Made by a program: the position numbers and the translations under genes. The notes beneath the pieces were generated by a model. The model saw only the letters and a list, made by a program, of their open reading frames with translations, had not been told where the DNA came from and ran no database searches. Below, in pieces: positions 1 through 6,480 of a stretch of DNA of 7,142 bases (its first letter is position 1; each line of letters starts with the position of its first letter). This stretch comes from an uncultured Pseudomonadota bacterium. GTDB taxonomy: Bacteria; Pseudomonadota; Gammaproteobacteria; Burkholderiales; SG8-39. Location of the stretch: contig CAIVVS010000023.1 of the NCBI GenBank assembly GCA_903909415.1, positions 1 to 7,142 of the forward strand, given 5' to 3'.

Positions 1-1
1 C

Positions 2-445
2 GATTGCCCGGAGCGCGCACAGGCGCTGGACTCCTTCCATGCGCGCTGGAAGGACGAGCCGCTGGTGGTGGACAAGTGGCTCGCCGTGCAGGCCACCGCG
101 CGCCTGCCCGGGACGCTGGCCGAAGTGAAGCGGCTCACCGCACACCCGGCGTTCGACATCAAGAACCCGAACAAGATTTATTCGCTGATCCGCGCGTTCG
201 TTGCGGCCAACCATGTGCGCTTCCACGCGGCCGACGGCGGCGGCTATGCCTTTGCCGCCGACCAGGTCATCGCCATCGACACCCTGAATCCGCAGGTCGC
301 CGCGCGCGTCGCCCGGTGCTTTGACCGCTGGAGGAAATTCGATGCAGGCCGCCAGGCCCACGCGAAGGCGGCGCTGGAGCGGGTGCTCGGCACGGACGGG
401 CTGTCGCGCGACGTGGCCGAGATCGTCGGCAAGGCACTGGCTTAA
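2..445 (+). CDS. pepN: Aminopeptidase N, C-terminal fragment (5' end outside window)
   Basis: This is the last 147 residues of a PepN-type M1 zinc aminopeptidase, a cytoplasmic enzyme that removes N-terminal amino acids from peptides. The reading frame is open from base 2 and ends at TAA 443-445. The GTG at 65 is an internal Val codon, not a start. The visible part matches the helical C-terminal domain as I remember it from E. coli PepN: a KNPNKIYSLIRAF segment (about residues 54-66), then FHAADGGGYAF, then LNPQVAARVARCFDRWRKFDAGRQ, ending in IVGKALA. The catalytic HExxH and GAMEN motifs belong to the missing N-terminal part, so activity cannot be judged here. The gene converges on the ATP-grasp gene with 28 bases between stop codons and has no evident link to the flagellar operon. 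The family call is secure from the C-terminal signature. Confidence 0.93.
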   Translation, partial: DCPERAQALDSFHARWKDEPLVVDKWLAVQATARLPGTLAEVKRLTAHPAFDIKNPNKIYSLIRAFVAANHVRFHAADGGGYAFAADQVIAIDTLNPQVAARVARCFDRWRKFDAGRQAHAKAALERVLGTDGLSRDVAEIVGKALA

Positions 446-473
446 CCCGGTCAGCGCCGGTGGGCCGCCTCGG
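446..473. other. Convergent intergenic gap between pepN and the ATP-grasp gene
   Basis: These 28 bases separate two stop codons on opposite strands. A short GC hairpin can form (447-451 with 456-460, loop CAGC), but no T-run follows on either strand, so I do not call an intrinsic terminator. Transcripts from both sides may read into each other or depend on Rho. Confidence 0.6.
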
Positions 474-1529
474 TCAAGGGCGACTGAGGCGGGATTCGAG
501 CATCTCCCGGAACGCCCGGAACACCTTCTTCATCTGCACCTGCTTGTACGGGAACACATCCACCCCGTCCATCGCGTGGACCGTCATGCCGCTGTCGGCC
601 TCGAAGATCAGCAGCTTGCCATCCGGCGTCTCCCCGCAGTCGATCCCGACATACTCCAGTCCGAGCCGGTCGCTCAGCGCGGCCAGGGCCTCGCGGTGCC
701 GCAACGCGAAATGGATATCGAAGTCCTCCATGAAGCGCTGTTCCTCGGCGCGCTTGGTGGCGCTCGCGGCCATGCCCGCGTTCATGTAGTGCACCATCCA
801 GTTGGACGAAATCGCCATGTGGCAGGCATAAGGCCGCCCTTCGATGAAGACGATCCGGTATTTCCGGTACTGCCCGTCGGCGCACTGGTAGTCAACGAAG
901 GGCGACAGGTAGAAGAAGGTTTCGGGACGATCGACCAGGTAGTCGAGCACCGACGCGGAGTCTTCCAGCCTGGCGAGCCCCTGCCCCTTGTGCGAATCGA
1001 CGGGCCGGGCGATGACCGGGTAGCCGCCGCCGAAGAAGGACTTGATCGACGCGCCTTCGCCGATCTGCGCCAGCGCGGTGCGATCGACCCGCACGGTGGT
1101 CGGGATGTACGCCCCAGGCACCGCCCCCAGTACGGCGCAAGCGCCATCGCGCGAGAGCCGCGCAATTCGCCCCGGGCGATTGAGCACCGGGTGCGGCCAG
1201 TGCGCCAGCACGCCTTCCAGGTGCCTGAGCAGCGGCCGGTTGAGGTCCGTCTCGCACACGGCGACGAAGGCGAGGTCATGCTCCGGCAACGGCGAAGGCA
1301 GCGGGAGGTCGATCGACACATACAGCATCTCGAGCGTAACGCTCGATTCTTCGAGCAGGAACTCCAGCACGTTGTTCTCGGCCAGGTCGCCCGGGCTGAC
1401 CAGCACCAGGAATTTCAGGCCCTCGCCCGGATCCTCGGCCGCGCGCGCAAGCAGCTGTGCCCCGACGGGTGCGAGGTCCGCGCCGGAAAAGGCCTTGCGC
1501 GCGAGCGATGCCAACCCGATCAGCGCCAT
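474..1529 (-). CDS. ATP-grasp family protein, last gene of the flagellar operon
   Basis: This 351-residue protein looks like an ATP-grasp ligase related to RimK and glutathione synthetase. Such enzymes join a carboxylate to an amine through an acyl-phosphate; the substrate here is unknown. Residues 1-125 resemble a pre-ATP-grasp domain, with strands such as FLVLVSPGD (40-48) and HDLAFVAVCE (84-93), then VLNRPGRIARLSRD. The ATP-binding core shows PVIARPVDSHKGQGL (171-185) as the glycine-rich loop, FFYLSPFVDY (205-214) as the hinge, YRKYRIVFIEGRPY (221-234), and GIDCGETPDGKLLIFEAD (295-312), with D296, E310 and D312 as likely metal ligands. R175 and D312 stand where Lys and Asn are common. From memory, the same core occurs at the C-terminus of some tetratricopeptide-repeat proteins, but no repeats are present here. 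No signal peptide or membrane segment is seen. Its ATG lies one base after the fliA TGA, with AAGGAG inside the fliA end. The fold call is good; the function is unknown. Confidence 0.85.
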   Translation of the reverse strand: MALIGLASLARKAFSGADLAPVGAQLLARAAEDPGEGLKFLVLVSPGDLAENNVLEFLLEESSVTLEMLYVSIDLPLPSPLPEHDLAFVAVCETDLNRPLLRHLEGVLAHWPHPVLNRPGRIARLSRDGACAVLGAVPGAYIPTTVRVDRTALAQIGEGASIKSFFGGGYPVIARPVDSHKGQGLARLEDSASVLDYLVDRPETFFYLSPFVDYQCADGQYRKYRIVFIEGRPYACHMAISSNWMVHYMNAGMAASATKRAEEQRFMEDFDIHFALRHREALAALSDRLGLEYVGIDCGETPDGKLLIFEADSGMTVHAMDGVDVFPYKQVQMKKVFRAFREMLESRLSRP

Positions 1530-1530
1530 C

Positions 1531-2247
1531 TCACGACCACTCCTTCATCCTGGTGCGCAGGCGCGCCACCGCCTGGGTATGCAGCTGGCAGATACGCGAT
1601 TCGGTCACGCCCAGCACCGCCGCGATCTCGCGAAAATTGAGGTCCTGCTCGTAGTAGAGCGACATGAGCAGCTTCTCCCGCTCCGGCAGCTTGTCGATCG
1701 CGCCGATGAGCGAGTCGCGAAAGCGGTCGTCCTGCAGCGCCGCGAGCGGGTCCTTCTCGGCCCGGGCCACGTTCCTCTCGAGGAACCCGTCGTCGCGGTC
1801 CTCGTCGTTGAAGTCCTCGATGTAGAGCAGTTGGCAGCCGCGCGCCTCTTGCAAAAGCGTCTGGTACTCCTCCAGCGGTACGCCCATCTCGGCGGCCACC
1901 TCGCGCTCCTTCGGCACGCGGCCGAGCTTCTGCCCGAGGGAATGCAGTGCTGTCTCGATCCTCCTCTGCGAGCGCCGCACGCCGCGCGGCAGCCAGTCGT
2001 TGCGCCGCAGTTCGTCGAGCATTGCGCCGCGGATGCGTTGCGTGGCGTAGGTCTCGAACTGCACGCCCTGTTCCTGTTCGTAGCGGTTGACGGCGTCCAT
2101 CAGGCCGATCAGGCCCGCCTGGATGATGTCGTCGATCTGCACCGAGGCGGGCAGCTTGGACATCATGTGGTGCGCGATCCGCTTGACCAGCGGCGCGTAC
2201 TCCTTCACGTAGTCGGGCTTCCTGAGGGTTCCGGTCGAGGTGTACAT
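1531..2247 (-). CDS. fliA: Flagellar RNA polymerase sigma factor FliA (sigma-28)
   Basis: FliA directs RNA polymerase to late flagellar and chemotaxis promoters and is normally held off by the anti-sigma factor FlgM until the hook is finished. The 238-residue length matches the family (E. coli FliA has 239). Region 2 spans about residues 12-84, with DDIIQAGLIGLMDAVNRY (39-56) and FETYATQRIRGAMLDELR (64-81), the core-binding and -10 reading parts. Region 3 covers about 88-135. Region 4 spans about 187-232, with LPEREKLLMSLYYEQDLNF and the helix-turn-helix IAAVLGVTESRICQLHTQA. The start is the ATG at 2247, preceded by TAGGAG seven bases upstream. It follows flhG by 15 bases and leads by one base into the ATP-grasp gene. 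No flgM is visible in the window. The sequence looks intact. Confidence 0.98.
   Translation of the reverse strand: MYTSTGTLRKPDYVKEYAPLVKRIAHHMMSKLPASVQIDDIIQAGLIGLMDAVNRYEQEQGVQFETYATQRIRGAMLDELRRNDWLPRGVRRSQRRIETALHSLGQKLGRVPKEREVAAEMGVPLEEYQTLLQEARGCQLLYIEDFNDEDRDDGFLERNVARAEKDPLAALQDDRFRDSLIGAIDKLPEREKLLMSLYYEQDLNFREIAAVLGVTESRICQLHTQAVARLRTRMKEWS
1540..1545 (-). promoter_or_regulatory. Ribosome binding site of the ATP-grasp gene
   Basis: AAGGAG on the - strand lies ten bases before the ATG at 1529, within the last codons of fliA. Together with the one-base gap to the fliA stop it supports translation of the ATP-grasp gene from the fliA message. Confidence 0.75.
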
Positions 2248-2254
2248 GGTTTTT

Positions 2255-2260
2255 CTCCTA
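2255..2260 (-). promoter_or_regulatory. Ribosome binding site of fliA
   Basis: TAGGAG on the - strand is followed by the seven bases AAAAACC and then the fliA ATG. It lies in the 15-base flhG-fliA gap, which is too short to hold a separate complete promoter. Confidence 0.8.
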
Positions 2261-2262
2261 CG

Positions 2263-3087
2263 CTAGTGCACGGCGGCCGAGACGGCCGCAGGACGTGAAA
2301 ACTCGGGCAGGCCCCAGTCGGCGCTGGCGCCGGCGAGGGACAGGAAGGCGGCGGCGGCGGGATGCGCCGGGTCGCTCGATACGAGGGTCTGGCGGGTCGC
2401 CGACTGCAGCGCCACGTGCCGCGGCAGCGAGCCGCCGTCGCGCAGGTCCGCGCCAAGGAAACGCTGCCCGGCGCCGATCATCCGGTCCGCAAGCGGCGCG
2501 GCGTCGGCATCGTCAGGGAGGTCGGCAAACAAGAGCCGGTAGCGCCGCTGGCCGTCGGACTGCAGCGAGGCCTTGATGAGCGAATAGGCCGCGGTCACCG
2601 ACTTGGGACTCGCGTCCAGCGCCAGCACCACTTCGTGCGTGCCCCCCGCTGCGCGGCAGGCGGCATGCGCCTCGCCGGGCGCGCAGTTCAGCAGGACGAG
2701 GTCCGGCGCTTCCGAGAGCCCGGTGAAGGCACCGAAAAACTCGGTCCAGCCTTCGTCGTCGGCGTGTTCCATCGACTCGATGCCGCGGGCGGCGGGCACC
2801 AGCCGCAGCGCGTCCGGGCCGTCGAGCGCGACGTCGCCGTACTCCTTTTCACCCTGCAGCAGGTGCAGCAGCTCGTAGCGAGGGTTCAGGTTCATCGCGA
2901 CGGCCACGTCGCCGCGCGACGCGTCGACGATCACCACGCGGTTGCCGAGGTACGAGTATGCGGCGGCGAGGTGCACCGCGAGCAGTGCCTGTGCTGAGCG
3001 ATCCAGCACGGACACCAGCGGCAACACGCGCATCGTGGTGCGTGCAAGCATGCGGCGCAGGCCCGCAGCCTGGTCTTGTTTGCGCAT
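2263..3087 (-). CDS. flhG: FlhG (FleN/YlxH-like) flagellar number regulator with degenerate P-loop
   Basis: FlhG is a MinD-type protein that works with FlhF to set flagellar number and place. This 274-residue copy has the family position after flhF and the N-terminal DQAAGLRRML (residues 5-14), the motif known in this family to stimulate the FlhF GTPase. It lacks the deviant Walker A sequence (KGGVGKT type): the matching stretch after the first strand reads LVSVLDRSAQALLAVHLAAAY (24-44). The strand VVIVDASRGDVAVAMNL (51-67) still resembles the switch I region, but the Walker B-like strand reads DLVLLNCAPGEA (129-140), with Asn where Asp is usual. The final residues show no clear basic amphipathic membrane helix. 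I place the start at the second ATG of a pair (3087), five bases after GAGG; the first ATG (3090) would be only two bases away. A longer frame reaches 3129 but would run into flhF. It is probably a pseudo-ATPase regulator. Confidence 0.85.
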   Translation of the reverse strand: MRKQDQAAGLRRMLARTTMRVLPLVSVLDRSAQALLAVHLAAAYSYLGNRVVIVDASRGDVAVAMNLNPRYELLHLLQGEKEYGDVALDGPDALRLVPAARGIESMEHADDEGWTEFFGAFTGLSEAPDLVLLNCAPGEAHAACRAAGGTHEVVLALDASPKSVTAAYSLIKASLQSDGQRRYRLLFADLPDDADAAPLADRMIGAGQRFLGADLRDGGSLPRHVALQSATRQTLVSSDPAHPAAAAFLSLAGASADWGLPEFSRPAAVSAAVH

Positions 3088-3092
3088 CATCG

Positions 3093-3096
3093 CCTC
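3093..3096 (-). promoter_or_regulatory. Ribosome binding site deciding the flhG start
   Basis: GAGG on the - strand overlaps the flhF TGA stop (3097-3095). Two ATG codons follow in tandem (3090 and 3087). Spacing is two bases to the first and five to the second, which favours the second as the start, though both could be used. Confidence 0.6.
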
Positions 3097-4417
3097 AGGA
3101 AGCCTTCGGCGGGCGGATGTCCGACACAAGCATCAGCTCGTCGTCATCCAGCGCAAAAGGGGAATCGACTCCCGAAGCGAGCGCCGCTTCGACGAGCGAC
3201 CCGGCCACCGGCAGGTGGATGTCCTCGGGCACGCGCTGTCCATCGGCCACGAAGGCAAGCTTCAGCTTGTGCCGCATGACCGCATCGAGCGCGCTGCCGG
3301 GGCGGCGCGACTCGTCCAGCTTGGTGATGATGGCGCCGGCCAGCTCCGAATTCCCCTTGTAGACCCGGACCACGTCCTCCAGCGTCTCCAGCTGGGCGGC
3401 TGCGTTCAGCAGCAGGATGCGGTTCACTTTCTTGCCGCCCACCATCGCCAGCTGCTCGGCCACGCGCGTATCGCGCTGGCCCATGCCGACCGTATCGATC
3501 AGCACCAGGTGGCGGTCGCCCAGTGACGCGAGCACCCGCTCGAGGCCGGCGGCGTCCTGCGCGGCATGCACCTGCACGCCGAGGATCTTCGCGTAGATGC
3601 CAAGCTGGTCCTGCGCGCCGATCCTGTAGCTGTCGGTCGACACCAGCGCAAGCTTGTGGGCGCCGTAGCGCACCACGCAGCGCGCAGCGAGCTTGGCAAC
3701 GGTAGTGGTCTTGCCGACGCCCGTGGGACCGACCAGCGCATGCACGCCGCCACGGGAAACGATGTTGTCGGTTTCGCTGTCGCAGCGGATGTTCTTTGCC
3801 AGGACCGCGCGCAGCCACTTGCGCGCCTCGCCCTCGCTGTAGTCGTCGGGCAGGCCCGCGGAAACCTTGCGCCCCAGCGGCGCAGAAAATCCTGCGGCCA
3901 GCATTTCGCGCATGAACTTGGCGCGTAGCGGCCGGCGACGAGCGCCTTCATTCCAAGCGAGCCCCGCCAACTGCCGCTCCAGGTCGCCGCGCATGGCCTT
4001 GATCTCGGCGAAGAGGCGCGCGTCGGCGCTCGCCACGCGCGCAGGTGCGGCCGCAGGCGCAGCGGCCTTGGCCACCGGCACCGGGGCGGGCGCTGCCGGG
4101 CGCGGCTGTTCCGGTGCGGCGGCGGCCTGGTCGAGGCGCTGCGCAAACTCCTTCAGCGACGCCGAGACCATCGGCTTCGGCTCCGCGCGCCGGGGCGCCA
4201 CGCGCCGGCTCTCGAATGCAGGCTGGGCGGGGAAGGAAGCGCGCTTCTTGTCGAGCGGCGAGACCAGCCCGGCCACATCGCCCTGGGCGAGCGCGAGGAT
4301 CTCCACGCCGCCCGTCACCGCGCGGTTCGAAAGGATTACGGCATCGGACCCCAGCTCCTTCTTGACCTGTGCCATGGCTTCGCGGGAATTGGCAGCTATG
4401 TAGCTTTTGACTTTCAT
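3095..4417 (-). CDS. flhF: FlhF, SRP-type GTPase for flagellar placement
   Basis: FlhF is a GTPase of the signal recognition particle family (with Ffh and FtsY) that marks the cell pole for flagellar assembly and recruits early basal-body parts. The 440-residue protein begins with the typical MKVKSYIAANSREAMAQVKKELG, in which the segment GSDAVILSNR (23-32) is also family-like. A Pro/Ala-rich, probably disordered linker follows at about 97-130, then the N and G domains. The P-loop GPTGVGKTT is at 230-238, STDSYRIGAQDQL at 260-272, the G3 motif DTVGMGQRD at 308-316, and the G4 motif TKLDE at 365-369, followed by GQRVPEDIHLP (393-403). All GTPase motifs look intact. Its ATG overlaps the flhA TGA as ATGA, with GGAG seven bases upstream, so translation is likely coupled to flhA. 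Together with flhG it suggests polar flagella, an inference from other bacteria. Confidence 0.97.
   Translation of the reverse strand: MKVKSYIAANSREAMAQVKKELGSDAVILSNRAVTGGVEILALAQGDVAGLVSPLDKKRASFPAQPAFESRRVAPRRAEPKPMVSASLKEFAQRLDQAAAAPEQPRPAAPAPVPVAKAAAPAAAPARVASADARLFAEIKAMRGDLERQLAGLAWNEGARRRPLRAKFMREMLAAGFSAPLGRKVSAGLPDDYSEGEARKWLRAVLAKNIRCDSETDNIVSRGGVHALVGPTGVGKTTTVAKLAARCVVRYGAHKLALVSTDSYRIGAQDQLGIYAKILGVQVHAAQDAAGLERVLASLGDRHLVLIDTVGMGQRDTRVAEQLAMVGGKKVNRILLLNAAAQLETLEDVVRVYKGNSELAGAIITKLDESRRPGSALDAVMRHKLKLAFVADGQRVPEDIHLPVAGSLVEAALASGVDSPFALDDDELMLVSDIRPPKAS
4414..4417 (-). other. ATGA overlap of flhF start and flhA stop
   Basis: The flhF ATG (4417-4415) and the flhA TGA (4416-4414) share bases in the same ATGA arrangement as at flhB/flhA. 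GGAG at 4425-4428 lies seven bases upstream of the flhF ATG and supports this start. Confidence 0.95.
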
Positions 4418-6480
4418 GTCCTTGCTCCGACAATGGAACTCACACGGATGGTCCTGCTATCAGGGATTTCGGCATGCGCGAGCACCCGCAACTGGGGCAG
4501 CACGCGCTTGAGCATTCGCGCCAGCGGCGCACGCAGGCGGTCCGGCACCAGCAGCACCTGCGGCTGGCCGAGCGTCTCCTGGTGCTTGGCGGCCTGTGCG
4601 GATTCGCGCAGGAGCGTTTCGGCGAGGCCCGGTTCCAGCGCGGCGCCTTCGCCGCCGGTGAACGCCTGGCCGAGCACCTTCTCGAGTTCCGGATCGAGCG
4701 CGATGACCGGCAGTTCCACGGCCTGCCCGAAAATCTGTTGCGTGATCGCGCGGCCCAGCGCCCGCCGTACCGCGGCCGACAGCTCCTGCGGGTCGGTCGT
4801 GCGCGGCGCGACGTCGGCCAGCACTTCGATGATGGTGCGCAGGTCGCGAATCGGCACGCCTTCTTCCAGCAAGCCCTGCAGGACGCGCTGCAGTACCGGG
4901 AGCGCGACGACCTTCGGCACGATGTCCTCGAGCAGCTTGGGGTACAGCTTGTTGGCGTGGTCGATGAGGTTCTGCACCTCCTGCCGGCCGAGCAGCGCCG
5001 AGGCGTGCGTAAGCAACAGCTGCGACAGGTGCGTGGCGGCAACGGTGCCCGAGTCCACCACCGTGTAACCCAGGCCCTGCGCCTGCTCGCGCGCGGCAGT
5101 GTCGACCCACACGGCAGGCAGGCCGAACGCCGGCTCCTTGGTGACGGCGCCAGGCAGCGTGCCTGCGACGCGTCCGGGGTTGATCGCCAGCAGCTTGCCG
5201 GCGAACGTCTCCCCCTCGCCGATGACCACGCCCTTGAGCGTGATCCGGTAGCCGTTGGGCTTGAGTTCGAGGTTGTCGCGGATATGCACCGCCGGCGGCA
5301 GGAATCCGACCTCCTGCGCGAACTTCTTCCTCAGCGCCTTGATCCGCTTGAGGAGTTCGCCGTCCTGGCCCGCATCGACCAGCGGGATCAGGCGATAGCC
5401 CACCTCGAAGCCCAGCACATCCACCGGCGCAACATCTTCCCAGCTGGCGTCGGTGCTGGGCGCCGCGACGGGCGCGGGCACTTCCTGCGGCGCCGCGGTG
5501 GCCCGCGTGCGCAGCCACCATCCAAGGCCCCCGATCGCGGCCGCGAGCAGCAGGAACGCCATGTGCGGCATGCCCGGGATCAGGCCCAGGGCGCCGATGA
5601 TGGCGGCGGTGATCAGCATGGTGTTCGCGTTGCCGAACACCTGCACGCGCAGCTGCTCGCCGATGTTCTCGCCGTCACCGACCCGCGACACGATGAGGCC
5701 CGCCGCCGTGGAGATGACCAGCGCCGGAATCTGCGCCACCAGGCCGTCGCCGATCGCCAGCAGAACGTAGTTGTTGGCGGCCTGCGCGAAAGACAGGTTG
5801 TGCTGGGCGATGCCGATGATCAGGCCGCCGATGATGTTGATGAACAAGATCAATATGCCGGCGATCGCATCGCCGCGCACGAACTTCGAGGCGCCGTCCA
5901 TGGAGCCGTAGAACTCGGCCTCCTGGCCGACTTCCTTCCTGCGGCGGCGCGCCTCGGTCTCGTTGATCAGGCCGGCGTTGAGGTCGGCGTCGATCGCCAT
6001 CTGCTTGCCGGGCATCGCGTCCAGCGTGAACCGCGCGGTGACCTCCGCGATCCGGCCCGCGCCCTTGGTGATCACCACGAAGTTGATCACCACCAGGATG
6101 ATGAACACCACGATGCCCACGGCGTAGTTCCCTCCGACGAGGAAGTGGCCGAAAGCCTCGATGACCTTGCCGGCCGCGTCGGGACCGGTGTGGCCGTTGA
6201 GCAGCACGACCCGCGTGGACGCGACGTTGAGCGACAGGCGCATCAAGGTCGTCAGCAGCAGCACCGTCGGGAAGGCGGAGAACTCGAGCGGCTTGGTGGT
6301 CTGCATCGCCGCGAGCAGCACCATCATGGACAACGCGATGTTGAAGGTGAACAGGAGGTCCAGCAGGATCGCGGGCAGCGGCAGAACCATCATGCCGAGG
6401 ATCAGCACGATCAGGAGCGGCGCCGCGAGGTTGGTGAGCTGCTTGCCGGTGATGCCGGCGCCCAAGGTAGTGGTGCTCAT
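4414..6480 (-). CDS. flhA: Flagellar type III export gate protein FlhA
   Basis: FlhA is the large inner-membrane subunit of the flagellar export gate; its cytoplasmic ring docks chaperone-substrate complexes. The 688 residues fit the family (about 690). The N-terminal half holds about eight membrane segments, near 20-40, 42-60, 68-86, 118-137, 204-224, 238-264, 285-303 and 305-323. The cytoplasmic FHIPEP signature RFTLDAMPGKQMAIDADLN is at 150-168 and includes D154, an acidic position conserved in the family. A linker around 325-350 rich in Ala and Pro leads to the cytoplasmic domain, with VGFLPPAVHIRDN (391-403), PNGYRITLKGV, WVDTAAREQA, and a family-typical segment VPIRDLRTIIEVLAD (542-556). 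The ATG at 6480 overlaps the flhB TGA as ATGA; AAGGAG lies ten bases upstream inside flhB. Nothing looks broken. FlhA differs from injectisome SctV homologues mainly by context, and here the flhF/flhG/fliA neighbours settle it. Confidence 0.98.
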   Translation of the reverse strand: MSTTTLGAGITGKQLTNLAAPLLIVLILGMMVLPLPAILLDLLFTFNIALSMMVLLAAMQTTKPLEFSAFPTVLLLTTLMRLSLNVASTRVVLLNGHTGPDAAGKVIEAFGHFLVGGNYAVGIVVFIILVVINFVVITKGAGRIAEVTARFTLDAMPGKQMAIDADLNAGLINETEARRRRKEVGQEAEFYGSMDGASKFVRGDAIAGILILFINIIGGLIIGIAQHNLSFAQAANNYVLLAIGDGLVAQIPALVISTAAGLIVSRVGDGENIGEQLRVQVFGNANTMLITAAIIGALGLIPGMPHMAFLLLAAAIGGLGWWLRTRATAAPQEVPAPVAAPSTDASWEDVAPVDVLGFEVGYRLIPLVDAGQDGELLKRIKALRKKFAQEVGFLPPAVHIRDNLELKPNGYRITLKGVVIGEGETFAGKLLAINPGRVAGTLPGAVTKEPAFGLPAVWVDTAAREQAQGLGYTVVDSGTVAATHLSQLLLTHASALLGRQEVQNLIDHANKLYPKLLEDIVPKVVALPVLQRVLQGLLEEGVPIRDLRTIIEVLADVAPRTTDPQELSAAVRRALGRAITQQIFGQAVELPVIALDPELEKVLGQAFTGGEGAALEPGLAETLLRESAQAAKHQETLGQPQVLLVPDRLRAPLARMLKRVLPQLRVLAHAEIPDSRTIRVSSIVGART
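6477..6480 (-). other. ATGA overlap of flhA start and flhB stop
   Basis: Read on the - strand, the four bases ATGA contain the flhA ATG (6480-6478) and the flhB TGA (6479-6477). Such overlaps usually mean coupled translation by terminating and restarting ribosomes, here linking two subunits of the same export gate. Confidence 0.95.

Noticed and set aside
447..460. Possible intrinsic terminator between pepN and the ATP-grasp gene
   Set aside because: The stem is four GC pairs plus one G-T pair with no T-run on either side.
321..1640. A 439-codon + strand frame across the pepN end and the ATP-grasp gene
   Set aside because: It overlaps the true pepN frame and lies opposite the well-supported ATP-grasp frame. 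Its composition is low in complexity and shows no family motif.
1042..2298. A 418-codon + strand frame opposite fliA and part of the ATP-grasp gene
   Set aside because: fliA on the other strand is certain, and this frame is its antisense shadow with no ribosome site or domain.
3088..3129. A longer flhG start at 3129
   Set aside because: It would overlap the flhF end, and its extra residues (MCRTSARRRLPEA) do not look like the family. The ATG pair after GAGG at the flhF stop fits better.
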